From NCBI GenBank assembly GCA_937911865.1, contig CALDSK010000166.1, forward strand, positions 47,276 through 111,275: 64,000 bases of DNA, written 5' to 3'. Below are positions 9,085 through 17,874 of this stretch, in pieces. The first letter of the stretch is position 1, and each line of letters opens with the position of its first letter. The DNA comes from an uncultured Synechococcus sp. (lineage in GTDB: Bacteria; Cyanobacteriota; Cyanobacteriia; Phormidesmidales; Phormidesmidaceae). The notes under the pieces were generated by a model. It was not told where the DNA came from and made no database searches. It saw only the letters and a list, made by a program, of their open reading frames with translations. The position numbers and the translations under genes are program-made.

Positions 9085-12000
9085 TTACAAAACAGCCCAT
9101 AGTCCGCCACAGGCCGCAGCGATCGCAGATATCAAAGCCGTACCAAACAGCCACCAGGCAGCGGCTTCAGCCGCAGTCTTCGTATCTTCTATCTGCTGCT
9201 GAGTCTGAGCTTTCATCGCACTCAGACGACTCTCTACCTGACGCTCAACGCTTTGAGCTTTTCTTAGCACGCTCTCTTTAGCGGACTCTACCTGTTCAAT
9301 CACTCGGTGAGCATCTCGCTCAGAGATTTTGTCGTGAGAGGTCACTAGCGCCATCAGCGTATTGCGATCAAACTGAGAGAGTCTATCACTCATCGCACTA
9401 AAGCCAGCCTGCGGGTCGTCCATCATGATTTGGACATCACGCTTAATACCGTAGTAATCAAGCTCAGGACGCTCTAGAGACTGTAAATAATCACGAATCT
9501 TCGCAAAGATACGATCAATTGTTGTCTCTACGCTGCGCTGAACGCTACGAATTTGACCCGTAATCTGATGACGAACATCAGCCACTTGACCCACGACAGC
9601 TTTCGCTTCTTCTTCGCTCATATCCGACCGTTGAGAGAGCAGAGCCACTACCGTCGTATCATCCATCTGAGCGACCCGGTCAGCTAGCCTACTAGCACCC
9701 AGCTTAGGATCGTTCAACAGCGTCTGCACATCGCGCTTAATGCCAGAAGGATTTAGCTCCTGCTTATCGGTATTGCGCAAGTAGTCTGCTAGGGCAGTCT
9801 GGAAGGACATCGCTTGAGACGTGGCCCCCGATTGAGTACGACGAGCCAGACGGCGCGGCGCTCCGACAATGCCCTGGATAGTAGAGAGCAGACTGTCAAT
9901 CGTCTGATTCACTTCATCAGCGCTGAGGTCATCACGCTGAGCCAGCAATTGCACCAGTGTGTCACGGTCCATCTTCGAGAGTCTAAAGCGAATCGCCTGT
10001 GCGCCAGCCTTAGGATGCTCCAGCAGCTTCTGCAGGTCACGCTTGATACCCTTAGGGCTCAGCTCAGGCTTACCGGTGCTACGCAAGTACTCAGCAATCA
10101 CACTGGTCGCCTCATCGTACTTAGCTTGCGCCTTATGGCTCACTTTCGCAGGTGCCTGCATAGCCGCGTTCCAGTTGTCCTCTACAGAAGTCACAACAGA
10201 ATCCACATCCTGCTCAGAAAACTCAGGTCGCTGGGAGAGCAGCTTTACAAGCGTATTACGGTCAAACTGAGCCACTCGGCCACGTACCCGACTAATGCCT
10301 TCGTCAGGCTCATTCAGCAAAGCTTTCAAATCGCGCTTAATACCCTCAGGGCTTAACTCACTGCGCCCCGTGTTGCGCAAGTAGTCTTCTATCGACTGCT
10401 GCTGCTGCTGCAAACGCACCTTCGCTGCCTTCTCAACCCCTTCAGCATCTGCAATAACTCGCTGAGCCAGCTGAGCGTACTTCTCGGCAAGCTCGTGCGC
10501 TTGCACATCGTTCCGCGTCACCAAGAACTGACGAATATAGTCTGCATTAATAGACTTCAGGCGCTCTCTAAGCAGTGACGATTCTAGCGGCTCGTTCTCA
10601 AAAATAGAGCGGAAGGCGTCTTCGCCCATCTCTGAGGAGAGTTCACTGGCAGGAGAGAATTTGAAAAAGCTCTGTAAGTAGCCGTAAATTCGCTTCTCGC
10701 TGGTAACCGCTTCCACCTCTGTCACAGTTTTCAGAACAGTCTGTCTGACAATTTCTAGGCGCGTGCTGATGTTTTTAATCTCATCTTGCGTGAGCATTCC
10801 GCGCGACGAGAGCACATCAGAAAAGGTCTTGCGGCCAAAGCCAGCTAGCTGCTCACGCATTTGAGTAGCATCTGCTTCCGAGTCGTATAGAACATTGCGG
10901 AAAACGTCTTCTAGCTGAGGAGACTTGAGCTCGCCAATGTAAGCGTGGTGCAGATAGTTCTCTGCATCTAACTTAATAGTGTTGTCACGACCTGGGATTG
11001 CCTCTGTCAAAGATTGTGGTGCAGCGTCAGACACCTGACCAGAAATCTCACGTTGAGCATCGTTGATCTGGGAGAGCAGCTTGTTGGCATCCATCTCAGG
11101 CAAATCTACTTTGCCAAGTATCATGCCACCAACAGAACTTAAAGTTTGCGCTGCCACTCGCTGTAGCGGTCCTGAGCGATCGCCACTATCACTGCTACTG
11201 CTGCCGCTAGTGCTACCATCGCGCCGCTTCAGCTCTTTTACCAGCTTACCGAGTTGCTCACTGAGCCCTTCAGTAGCAAGCTGGCCACCGGTAGCAGTCG
11301 CAACAAAGGCCATTAACTCGTTTAAGGTGCTATTACCGCTGCTGCCAGTACTCTTTTCCCAAACACCGTGCAGGCGCTTAGAAATTCGCTTTACTTCTTC
11401 GCGAGAGAGATCGGTGCGATCGCTCAACAGTTTCTCAAACGCCTGTCCATCGACAGAAGGCAGCATACCGCCATCATTCTTCAGCAAATCAGACTCACTG
11501 ATCAACCGCTCAAACTCTTGTTCAACCGAAGCAACATCAATCTCAGCCGACTTCAAACTGCCAATATAATCTTGCAGTGTCTCTTGAATACCGCTGACAT
11601 CAAGCGTGCCAGAAAGCTCGCGACGAATAGCCGCTGCCGCTGCCTCAGCGGTCTGAACGACTTGGTCACTAGCTGTTTTTGCACCTAACGCCGCCGTAGC
11701 CGTGCCCATAATGGTTTGAAAACCATTGGTCGCTGACTTCACAACAGAGCCCACCAATGAGCCCACTGCCGTAGAGCTAAACCAAACCAGCAGCGTAAAG
11801 TAAGTAGCCCAAATCACCAAGCCAACAATAGCGCCCGTCCAGGGGTCGGCGTAGCGAAGAATCTTTACGGCCATAAAGCAAGCCGCTAGTAACGCTAAGC
11901 TGACCGTAACCAGCGTCCATACTCCAAAGGCAATACCAATTTTTTTAATGCCCGATCCACCAGAGCTGCTATCTGAGCTACTGGTACTAGAGTTACTAGA

Positions 12001-12225
12001 GTGAGCGACATAAGAAACCCCAGCCGCCATAGACAGGTTAGTAAACAGCAGCTGAAAGCCAAAGGCCAACAGTACACCTGACAGAAGAGAAACAAAGAAG
12101 GGCACCTCAACAACAGGCGTGACAGGTTCGCTGACAATCACAGTATCAACCTGAGCAAGCCATTGCGGCATCCCATGAAAAATATATGTGCTCGTGGCCA
12201 TCAACAGGCCTTCGTAAAATTCCAT
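9085..12225 (-). CDS. Large membrane protein with about seven internal repeats, unknown function
   Basis: 1046 residues. Three hydrophobic segments lie near the N-terminus (about 38-65, 95-118, 128-155) and one at the extreme C-terminus (AAWWLFGTALISAIAAACGG). Between them is a long helical region with a repeat of about 95-100 residues. Four clear copies begin near residues 611, 708, 811 and 911, with consensus YLR.TG.pELsP.GIKRD followed by FDR.TLV.LLSQR.D.SE. Three diverged copies lie near 215, 421 and 511. Ser/Gly-rich linkers occur near 80 and 345. I do not recognise the family's function. The layout suggests a membrane-anchored scaffold. Codon and HIP1 usage look native. Confidence 0.85.
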   Translation of the reverse strand: MEFYEGLLMATSTYIFHGMPQWLAQVDTVIVSEPVTPVVEVPFFVSLLSGVLLAFGFQLLFTNLSMAAGVSYVAHSSNSSTSSSDSSSGGSGIKKIGIAFGVWTLVTVSLALLAACFMAVKILRYADPWTGAIVGLVIWATYFTLLVWFSSTAVGSLVGSVVKSATNGFQTIMGTATAALGAKTASDQVVQTAEAAAAAIRRELSGTLDVSGIQETLQDYIGSLKSAEIDVASVEQEFERLISESDLLKNDGGMLPSVDGQAFEKLLSDRTDLSREEVKRISKRLHGVWEKSTGSSGNSTLNELMAFVATATGGQLATEGLSEQLGKLVKELKRRDGSTSGSSSSDSGDRSGPLQRVAAQTLSSVGGMILGKVDLPEMDANKLLSQINDAQREISGQVSDAAPQSLTEAIPGRDNTIKLDAENYLHHAYIGELKSPQLEDVFRNVLYDSEADATQMREQLAGFGRKTFSDVLSSRGMLTQDEIKNISTRLEIVRQTVLKTVTEVEAVTSEKRIYGYLQSFFKFSPASELSSEMGEDAFRSIFENEPLESSLLRERLKSINADYIRQFLVTRNDVQAHELAEKYAQLAQRVIADAEGVEKAAKVRLQQQQQSIEDYLRNTGRSELSPEGIKRDLKALLNEPDEGISRVRGRVAQFDRNTLVKLLSQRPEFSEQDVDSVVTSVEDNWNAAMQAPAKVSHKAQAKYDEATSVIAEYLRSTGKPELSPKGIKRDLQKLLEHPKAGAQAIRFRLSKMDRDTLVQLLAQRDDLSADEVNQTIDSLLSTIQGIVGAPRRLARRTQSGATSQAMSFQTALADYLRNTDKQELNPSGIKRDVQTLLNDPKLGASRLADRVAQMDDTTVVALLSQRSDMSEEEAKAVVGQVADVRHQITGQIRSVQRSVETTIDRIFAKIRDYLQSLERPELDYYGIKRDVQIMMDDPQAGFSAMSDRLSQFDRNTLMALVTSHDKISERDAHRVIEQVESAKESVLRKAQSVERQVESRLSAMKAQTQQQIEDTKTAAEAAAWWLFGTALISAIAAACGGLWAVL

Positions 12226-12414
12226 AGCGGCGTATCTCTTTAGATTCGTTTAAATAGAGTTCAACTACTATTAAGCCGCCTACCCGCACCAATATTCCTC
12301 TCCCACAGGAGAGAGGCCATTGAGCAAAATAAATACCATTACAGCCAACACTCTCTCTTTTGGTAGAGCACGACAATTTTTAGGCCGTTGAAATACCGTA
12401 GCGCCACTACAAAA

Positions 12415-12454
12415 GAGCCGTTAACCTGTCCAAAAAGGACTAAATCAACGGCTC
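12415..12454 (-). terminator. Terminator-like hairpin downstream of the yihY-type gene
   Basis: GAGCCGTT (12415-12422) pairs with AACGGCTC (12447-12454), and inner bases TGTCC/GGAC add pairing around an A-rich loop. Read on the minus strand the stem is followed by TTTTG. It lies about 95 nt beyond the stop of the minus-strand membrane-protein gene. Confidence 0.5.
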
Positions 12455-12547
12455 CTGGCATCGGGGGTTAGAGATATCTTTGATCGCACATCAACACAGC
12501 GATACGCCTACAGCGGAAAGCTTCGAAAGACGCTTCCCGTCACAGAT

Positions 12548-13540
12548 TTAAGAAGATCTCATCCTCTTCTGTTGAGCTTTATATTCAGAACGCGTTTGAG
12601 GCAAGTTATCACCTTCAGACGATCCGTCTGCGCCCTTTTCTAACGCGGTTGCATCAGCGGCAAACTTCGCGTGCTTGTCTGGACGAATCACCGAGCCAAA
12701 ACGATTGGCATAGACCTGTGTGAATTCCGCACCAAACAACAGAATCTGAGCAGAGTAATAAATCCACAGCAGTAGGACAACAAATGAACCTGCCGCACCA
12801 TAGGCAGAAGCCACGCTACTATTGCCCAGATACAGACCAATTAGCGACTTACCAATCGTAAAGAGCAACGCTGTCATCACCGCGCCCACTTGAACATCGC
12901 GCCAGCTGATTTTGGCATCGGGAAGAATCTTGTAAATCAAAGCAAACAGCAGCGTAATAATGCCAAAAGAAATAGCCGCGTTTAGGATTCGCCAGCCGAA
13001 ATCCCAGCCGAGCAATATATCCCCAAACACACTGCTCACAGCTGAAAGTCCAGCGCTTAGCATTAATGACACCAACAGCAAAAATCCGATTACCAGCACC
13101 ATGCCAAATGAAAGCAAGCGATCGCGTAGCAAACTCCAAATAACCCGTTTTTGTCCTTCTACCTTTTTAGGCACCACGTTCCATACGGTATTCAGCGCAT
13201 CTTGCAGCTGAATAAACAAACCCGACGCCCCCACAACCAATAAACCTACACTAATTATCGTGGCCCAAAACCCATCGCTGCTCTGACTTCTACTGCTCAG
13301 CATTTCCTGCACCAGCTGAGCACCGTTATCACCCAGTAGCCCTTGTATCTGCTCAATGATGCGATCTTGTACCGTACTCTGCTCAAACAAGAAGCTAGCA
13401 ACCGCAATCACAATCACTAAAACAGGTGCCAGAGAAAATGTTGTGTAATAGGCCAATGCAGCGGCAAGCCGAGAGACCTTGTCACGCTGCCATTCAGTCA
13501 CCGTCTGCTTTAAAAGAGAAAAGAATACAGAAAAAGACAT
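12548..13540 (-). CDS. YihY/virulence factor BrkB family membrane protein
   Basis: 330 residues with about six transmembrane helices. The N-terminal LAAALAYYTTFSLAPVLVIVIAV, the loop GASGLFIQLQDALNTVW, and the late GAAGSFVVLLLWIYYSAQILLFGAEF are signature segments of this family. It was once mislabelled ribonuclease BN; its function is unresolved, with a transporter or envelope role suggested. The C-terminal about 50 residues are hydrophilic and charged. A single gene followed by a terminator-like hairpin. Confidence 0.92.
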   Translation of the reverse strand: MSFSVFFSLLKQTVTEWQRDKVSRLAAALAYYTTFSLAPVLVIVIAVASFLFEQSTVQDRIIEQIQGLLGDNGAQLVQEMLSSRSQSSDGFWATIISVGLLVVGASGLFIQLQDALNTVWNVVPKKVEGQKRVIWSLLRDRLLSFGMVLVIGFLLLVSLMLSAGLSAVSSVFGDILLGWDFGWRILNAAISFGIITLLFALIYKILPDAKISWRDVQVGAVMTALLFTIGKSLIGLYLGNSSVASAYGAAGSFVVLLLWIYYSAQILLFGAEFTQVYANRFGSVIRPDKHAKFAADATALEKGADGSSEGDNLPQTRSEYKAQQKRMRSS

Positions 13541-13567
13541 AGGTTCTTAAAGGCGAAATAGAAATTC

Positions 13568-13597
13568 TAAAAAAGGCAATCCTCACGCGGATTGCCT
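13568..13597 (-). terminator. Intrinsic terminator for the NarL-type regulator
   Basis: A perfect 9-bp stem (AGGCAATCC at 13574-13582, GGATTGCCT at 13589-13597) with a 6-nt loop is followed on the minus strand by TTTTTT. It sits about 50 nt beyond the stop of the response-regulator gene. Confidence 0.85.
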
Positions 13598-13648
13598 ATG
13601 AAGCTGTATAAGAATTTGGAGAATTGATGGTTGCTATGGGGCCATTGG

Positions 13649-14356
13649 CTAGCTAATCAAGCCAGAGCGAAGGGCACGTACGGCAGCTTGGGTGCGATCG
13701 CTCGCACCCAGCTTATTCAAAATATTACGAACGTGAGTCTTCACCGTTCCTACCGTCACAAACAGCTGCTCAGCAATCTGCGCATTGCTACAGCCTGAGA
13801 CAATACAGGCCAAAATTTCTAGCTCGCGCTCAGTGAGCGGATAGGCCTCAATAATCTGTTCGTACTCAGGATCAACCGCTCTAATTTCAACGGTCTTAGT
13901 GTTAAAAGACTCACCGACCGCCACGGTTGGCTTCACCTGGTTAAGTACCAAGCTCGCAATCGAAGGATCAATCCAGCAGTTGCCCGCACGGGTCTCTTGA
14001 ATAGCCGTAATCAGGTCAGTTGTTTCTATTTCTTTTGTGCAGTAAGAGTCAGCCCCAGCCGCAAATGCAGCCAGTACAGCTTTCTCACTGTCATGCATGG
14101 TCAGCATCAAGATCCGCGTATCGCTTTCAGGGTTGTCTTTTTTAAACCGCTGAATCAGCTCAATGCCATCAATATCAGGCAGACCCACGTCCACAACAGC
14201 AACGTCCGGGGCCATCTCTTGCAGCAGCGTCAGTCCCTTCTCGCCATTGTCGGCCTCACCCAAAAACCTCAGGCCCGCCTGCCTGAAAGCCGCCCTCAGC
14301 CCCATTCGGGTTAGATCATGATCTTCAACTAAAGCGACGGTAATCTCTTGATCCAT
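13649..14356 (-). CDS. NarL/FixJ-type LuxR family response regulator
   Basis: 235 residues. The receiver domain (1-125) carries the acidic pocket ED (11-12), phosphoacceptor Asp56 in VVDVGLPDIDG, and a conserved Lys near 107 in CTKEI. A linker of about 40 residues, longer than usual, leads to a LuxR-type HTH at about 171-232 (LTERELEILACIVSGCSNAQIAEQLFV, shown in parts: LTERELEIL and TVGTVKTHVRNILNKLGA). It is expected to be a phosphorylation-controlled DNA-binding activator. It lies divergent from the PAS histidine kinase gene, a plausible but unproven partner. Confidence 0.92.
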   Translation of the reverse strand: MDQEITVALVEDHDLTRMGLRAAFRQAGLRFLGEADNGEKGLTLLQEMAPDVAVVDVGLPDIDGIELIQRFKKDNPESDTRILMLTMHDSEKAVLAAFAAGADSYCTKEIETTDLITAIQETRAGNCWIDPSIASLVLNQVKPTVAVGESFNTKTVEIRAVDPEYEQIIEAYPLTERELEILACIVSGCSNAQIAEQLFVTVGTVKTHVRNILNKLGASDRTQAAVRALRSGLIS

Positions 14357-14802
14357 TTAACAATGCCTAAATAATTCTTAAGGGAGTCCTTGCAATATGT
14401 AATATTGCTGGAGTGCCTGTATCTATCAGCCGGGTGAACCTGTCAATCCTCTGCTCTGCCAAAAGGCAGAAGTGGTGGCTCACCTGACGATTTTCTACCG
14501 CATATCGATATGCCAACCATCACACTAGGCTCACCACACAGCGCGTAAAATGCTCGCTCTTGAAAGATACCTTAAAGACAAAAAAATTATAAAGGACTGT
14601 CTTGCTGGGCTAGTATCATCTAGTCATTAATGCGGCATTTTCGACCCTTTTTCTAATCGTAGATACGACTAGGTCCAGCCGAATACTCAATCGTTATACA
14701 ATTCAGGCACAGTTACACAAAACAGCAATAGCAAATCTATAGATAAATCGATCACACCAGATCACACCAACAAGCGGTTCAAGACTATGCTCCTGGTAAC
14801 CC
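14357..14802. other. Intergenic control region between divergent regulator and kinase genes
   Basis: 446 nt without a convincing gene. It contains a stem-loop around 14431-14486: outer arms near GGTGAACC and GGCTCACC (one mismatch) enclose a tight TCTGCC-AAAA-GGCAGA hairpin at 14455-14470. The structure could belong to the 5' leader of the minus-strand regulator. No known riboswitch consensus was recognised. Promoters for both flanking genes must lie here. Confidence 0.5.
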
Positions 14803-17043
14803 TTGAGCGACCTTAACAGCACTGTAATAGCCCTCGACCAATTGCAGTTCATTGCTTCCACGTGCATGACCTCTTCCCAGGCTCACCCGGTATCCACCGC
14901 TTCTAGTCAGATCGTTTCCGGCCCAATCATTTCCAGTCAAGTAGATCCTCTCATAGTTTCTGATGCTCAGAGCCTGCCTTTCTTTACTCTGGCGTCTGAC
15001 ATTATGTGCATTCTTGACCAGACAGGGCGGTGCTGCCAAGTCAACCCAGCATTTTCAGAAGGGTTAGGCTACAGCCAGCAGGCGTTTCAAGGTCAGTCAC
15101 TAGCGAGTATTGCTCACCCCGACGACTGGGAGAAGCATAATCAGGAGATCGCCCAAAGAATCGCCGAACCCTCTGCTGCCAAATTCACCTGTCGGTACCA
15201 GCACCAGTCAGGTGACTACCACTGGCTTACCTGGAGTGTCTCAGTGGTAGAAGCACCAGGTATAGAAGTAGTAGCAGAAGCAGACAGCAAGCAAAAGCTA
15301 CTTTACTGCGTAGCGCGTGATATCACCGAGCAAAGAGCAGACAGTAAAAAGCAGCGAGAAATCGCCCAGGCAAAATACGCCGCTCTCAAAGAATCAGAGC
15401 AAAAGACACTCAGTCATGCCAAACAGGCGGAAAGAGACGCTCAAATGTACGCTGACGCCGTTCGTAACATGCAAGTCGGTCTGTACATCTGGCAGTTGGA
15501 AGAAGAATCACAGCTGGAGAAGCCACAGTCTGAAGAGCCGCAGTCAGAAGAGCCGCAATTAAGAAAACCTAAGCAACTACCAACGCTCAGACTGATTGGA
15601 ACCAACCCAGCGGCTGGAGAGTTTACAGGTGTCGATGCTTCTAAGCTAATCGGCAGTACGCTATCAGAAATATTTCCGGCGCTAAAAGAAACAGACATTC
15701 CAGAAACCTATGCTCAAGTTGCCCGCACCGGTCAACCGCAAATTCTAGGTGAGGTTATCTATGGCGACGACCGCGTAGACCAAGGCACATTCATGGTTAA
15801 AGCCTTTCCACTTAACCACTACCGGGTGGGTATCGCCTTCGAGAACATCACCGAGCGCAAACGCTACGAAAACGCTCACCGGGAACAAGAAGAACAGCTA
15901 CGCGTTATCTTTGACCAGGCCGGGGTAGGTATGGCACGGCTTTCTCCCGGAGGTCAATGGATACAAGTCAATCAAAAGCTATGCGACCTTTTAGAGTACT
16001 CGCAAGGCGATCTGCTTCAAAAGAACTTTACAGAAGTTACTCACCCAGACGACATCATCCAGGACACCACAGTGCGTCAGCAGATGATATCGGCAGAAAA
16101 GACGCAAATCACCTACGAAAAACGCTACATCACTCGCTCAAATAGCATCCTCTGGGCCAGCGTTACTATCTCAACCGTGCGCGATTTAAACGGCAAGCTT
16201 CGTTATTTTATCGCCACCACTGAAGACATTACAGACAGAAAGCTGTTCAATTTAGAACTCCAGAAGCAGAAGTTAGAACTCCAGAAGCAGAAGAACGATT
16301 TACTGACCGTAAATATGATGCTTACTAGCACCATGACCCAGCTAAAGGAGCGAAATCAGGAGCTAGACCAGTTTGCCTATGTCACCTCTCACGATCTTAG
16401 GGCGCCGCTTAGGGCCATTAACAACCTGGCAACCTGGATTGAAGAAGATATCTCAGATCAATTGCCCGCAGAAAATAAAAATCAGCTTCAGCTGCTAAGA
16501 AGCCGGGTAAAGCGTATGGAAGGCTTAATTAACGGGCTTTTAGAATACTCGCGGGTAGCGCGCACGCACCAGAGCCACGAACGGGTCGATGTTCGTCAAC
16601 TGATCGATGAAGTCATTGACTCTATCGATCCGCCTGAAGGCTTTGAAATAAAGCTGGGCAGTAGCTTGCCTGTACTAGAAGCCAAAAAAGTACCGCTGAT
16701 ACAGGTTTTCTCAAACCTCATAGACAACGCTATCAAGCATCACAACCGCAGCGAAGGCACTATCCAAATTTCGTGCGAGGAGCTCAATAATTTTTACGAG
16801 TTTACGGTGACAGATGATGGTCCAGGGATTAAACCGGATTATCACGAGAGGATATTTGTAATATTCCAGACGCTACAGGCAAGAGATGACTTTGAAGCAA
16901 CCGGCATCGGCCTATCGCTGGTCAAAAAAATCGTACTCTCCGAAGGCGGCACCATATCAGTAGATTCTGAAATTGGCAAAGGCGCTACATTCCGCTTCAG
17001 ATGGCCAAAAGAGCCCAACCAGGGCATACAAATATCTACCTAA
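14803..17043 (+). CDS. Multi-PAS sensor histidine kinase, phytochrome-type kinase core
   Basis: 746 residues, probably from TTG at 14803; an internal ATG at about 14863 is an alternative. Three PAS domains are seen at about 58-170 (FTLASDIMCILDQTGR, ends DITEQR), 215-350 (ends ENITERK) and 358-480 (IFDQAGVGMARLSPGGQW, ends TEDITDRK). The second is interrupted by a Ser/Glu/Pro repeat (PQSEEPQSEEPQ). The kinase core has phosphoacceptor His530 in VTSHDLRAPL, N-box NLIDNAIKHH, G1 DDGPGI and G2 TGIGLSLV. No chromophore-binding GAF domain and no membrane helix are present, so it is a soluble kinase. An Rcp1-like receiver lies 115 nt downstream. Confidence 0.92.
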   Translation: MSDLNSTVIALDQLQFIASTCMTSSQAHPVSTASSQIVSGPIISSQVDPLIVSDAQSLPFFTLASDIMCILDQTGRCCQVNPAFSEGLGYSQQAFQGQSLASIAHPDDWEKHNQEIAQRIAEPSAAKFTCRYQHQSGDYHWLTWSVSVVEAPGIEVVAEADSKQKLLYCVARDITEQRADSKKQREIAQAKYAALKESEQKTLSHAKQAERDAQMYADAVRNMQVGLYIWQLEEESQLEKPQSEEPQSEEPQLRKPKQLPTLRLIGTNPAAGEFTGVDASKLIGSTLSEIFPALKETDIPETYAQVARTGQPQILGEVIYGDDRVDQGTFMVKAFPLNHYRVGIAFENITERKRYENAHREQEEQLRVIFDQAGVGMARLSPGGQWIQVNQKLCDLLEYSQGDLLQKNFTEVTHPDDIIQDTTVRQQMISAEKTQITYEKRYITRSNSILWASVTISTVRDLNGKLRYFIATTEDITDRKLFNLELQKQKLELQKQKNDLLTVNMMLTSTMTQLKERNQELDQFAYVTSHDLRAPLRAINNLATWIEEDISDQLPAENKNQLQLLRSRVKRMEGLINGLLEYSRVARTHQSHERVDVRQLIDEVIDSIDPPEGFEIKLGSSLPVLEAKKVPLIQVFSNLIDNAIKHHNRSEGTIQISCEELNNFYEFTVTDDGPGIKPDYHERIFVIFQTLQARDDFEATGIGLSLVKKIVLSEGGTISVDSEIGKGATFRFRWPKEPNQGIQIST

Positions 17044-17158
17044 AGTTAGATATTTACAAGCGGCACTACCGTAGTAAGCACTGCAAAGGGTTTAATAGAA
17101 AAGTTAAGCAAATATTAAATTTCTCTCTATTGCCACAACGCATACCGAGAGCAAGCAG

Positions 17159-17578
17159 ATGTCTATTACCAACATATTGCTGGTTGAAGATGACACAGTT
17201 GATGTCATGAATGTTCAGCGCTCTTTTAAGAAAGCTAACATCAAAAATCCACTCTACATTGCCAACAACGGCGTAGAAGCTTTATCCGTTCTTAGAAACG
17301 AAACAGACGTCAAAATGCCGAAGAGTAGGCGTTTAGTCTTGCTCGATCTCAACATGCCAAAAATGGGAGGGATTGAGTTTTTAAGAGAGCTTAGAAGCGA
17401 TAAGGCGTTAAAACCAACGCCAGTGATTGTACTCACCACATCGGATCAAGAGCGCGATCGCATCGAAGCCTACAACCTAAACGTCGCTGGCTACATTCTT
17501 AAGCCAGTTACATTTGTGAACTTCGCAGAAGTAATGGCAACCCTCAATCACTACTGGACACTCTGCGAAATGCCCTAA
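17159..17578 (+). CDS. Rcp1-like single-domain response regulator
   Basis: 139 residues, a stand-alone receiver. The acidic pair EDD near the N-terminus, phosphoacceptor Asp63 in LVLLDLNMPKMGG, Thr in VLTTSDQERD and Lys in GYILKPV are all present. The insert between the second helix and third strand, and the ending FAEVMATLNHYW, match the Rcp1 family that accepts phosphate from cyanobacterial phytochromes. It has no output domain, so it probably works as a phosphorelay shuttle. It is very likely the partner of the PAS kinase just upstream. Confidence 0.93.
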   Translation: MSITNILLVEDDTVDVMNVQRSFKKANIKNPLYIANNGVEALSVLRNETDVKMPKSRRLVLLDLNMPKMGGIEFLRELRSDKALKPTPVIVLTTSDQERDRIEAYNLNVAGYILKPVTFVNFAEVMATLNHYWTLCEMP

Positions 17579-17874
17579 AAGATGAAAGATGCCACAAAAA
17601 ATAGCTCTAGGAAGTGCCCTGACGATGCAATTGTTATCTGTGTTATCTGGCATTACCCGGCGTTATCTATGGCGCTCATAAACTTGTAGCTAGCGGGCGG
17701 GCTACAATCTAATCCTATTGATAGTACTCAACTCTATTTGACTCATTTACTCTATATTTTGAATAGTAAAATCAGAACACTAATAGCCCCCTTACTAATA
17801 GGCCATCTACTGGCATTGCCATAGCAACCGGATTGCGCTGATGTGCAGTTCTCGTATCAAGTTCTCAAACCGCA

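Noticed and set aside
9814..10356. Plus-strand open frames inside the 1046-residue protein gene
   Set aside because: They are antisense to a gene with clear repeats and membrane segments and lack recognisable domains; their length follows from the repeated DNA.
14431..14486. Known riboswitch (cobalamin, glnA or similar) upstream of the regulator
   Set aside because: No consensus boxes of these classes were recognised.
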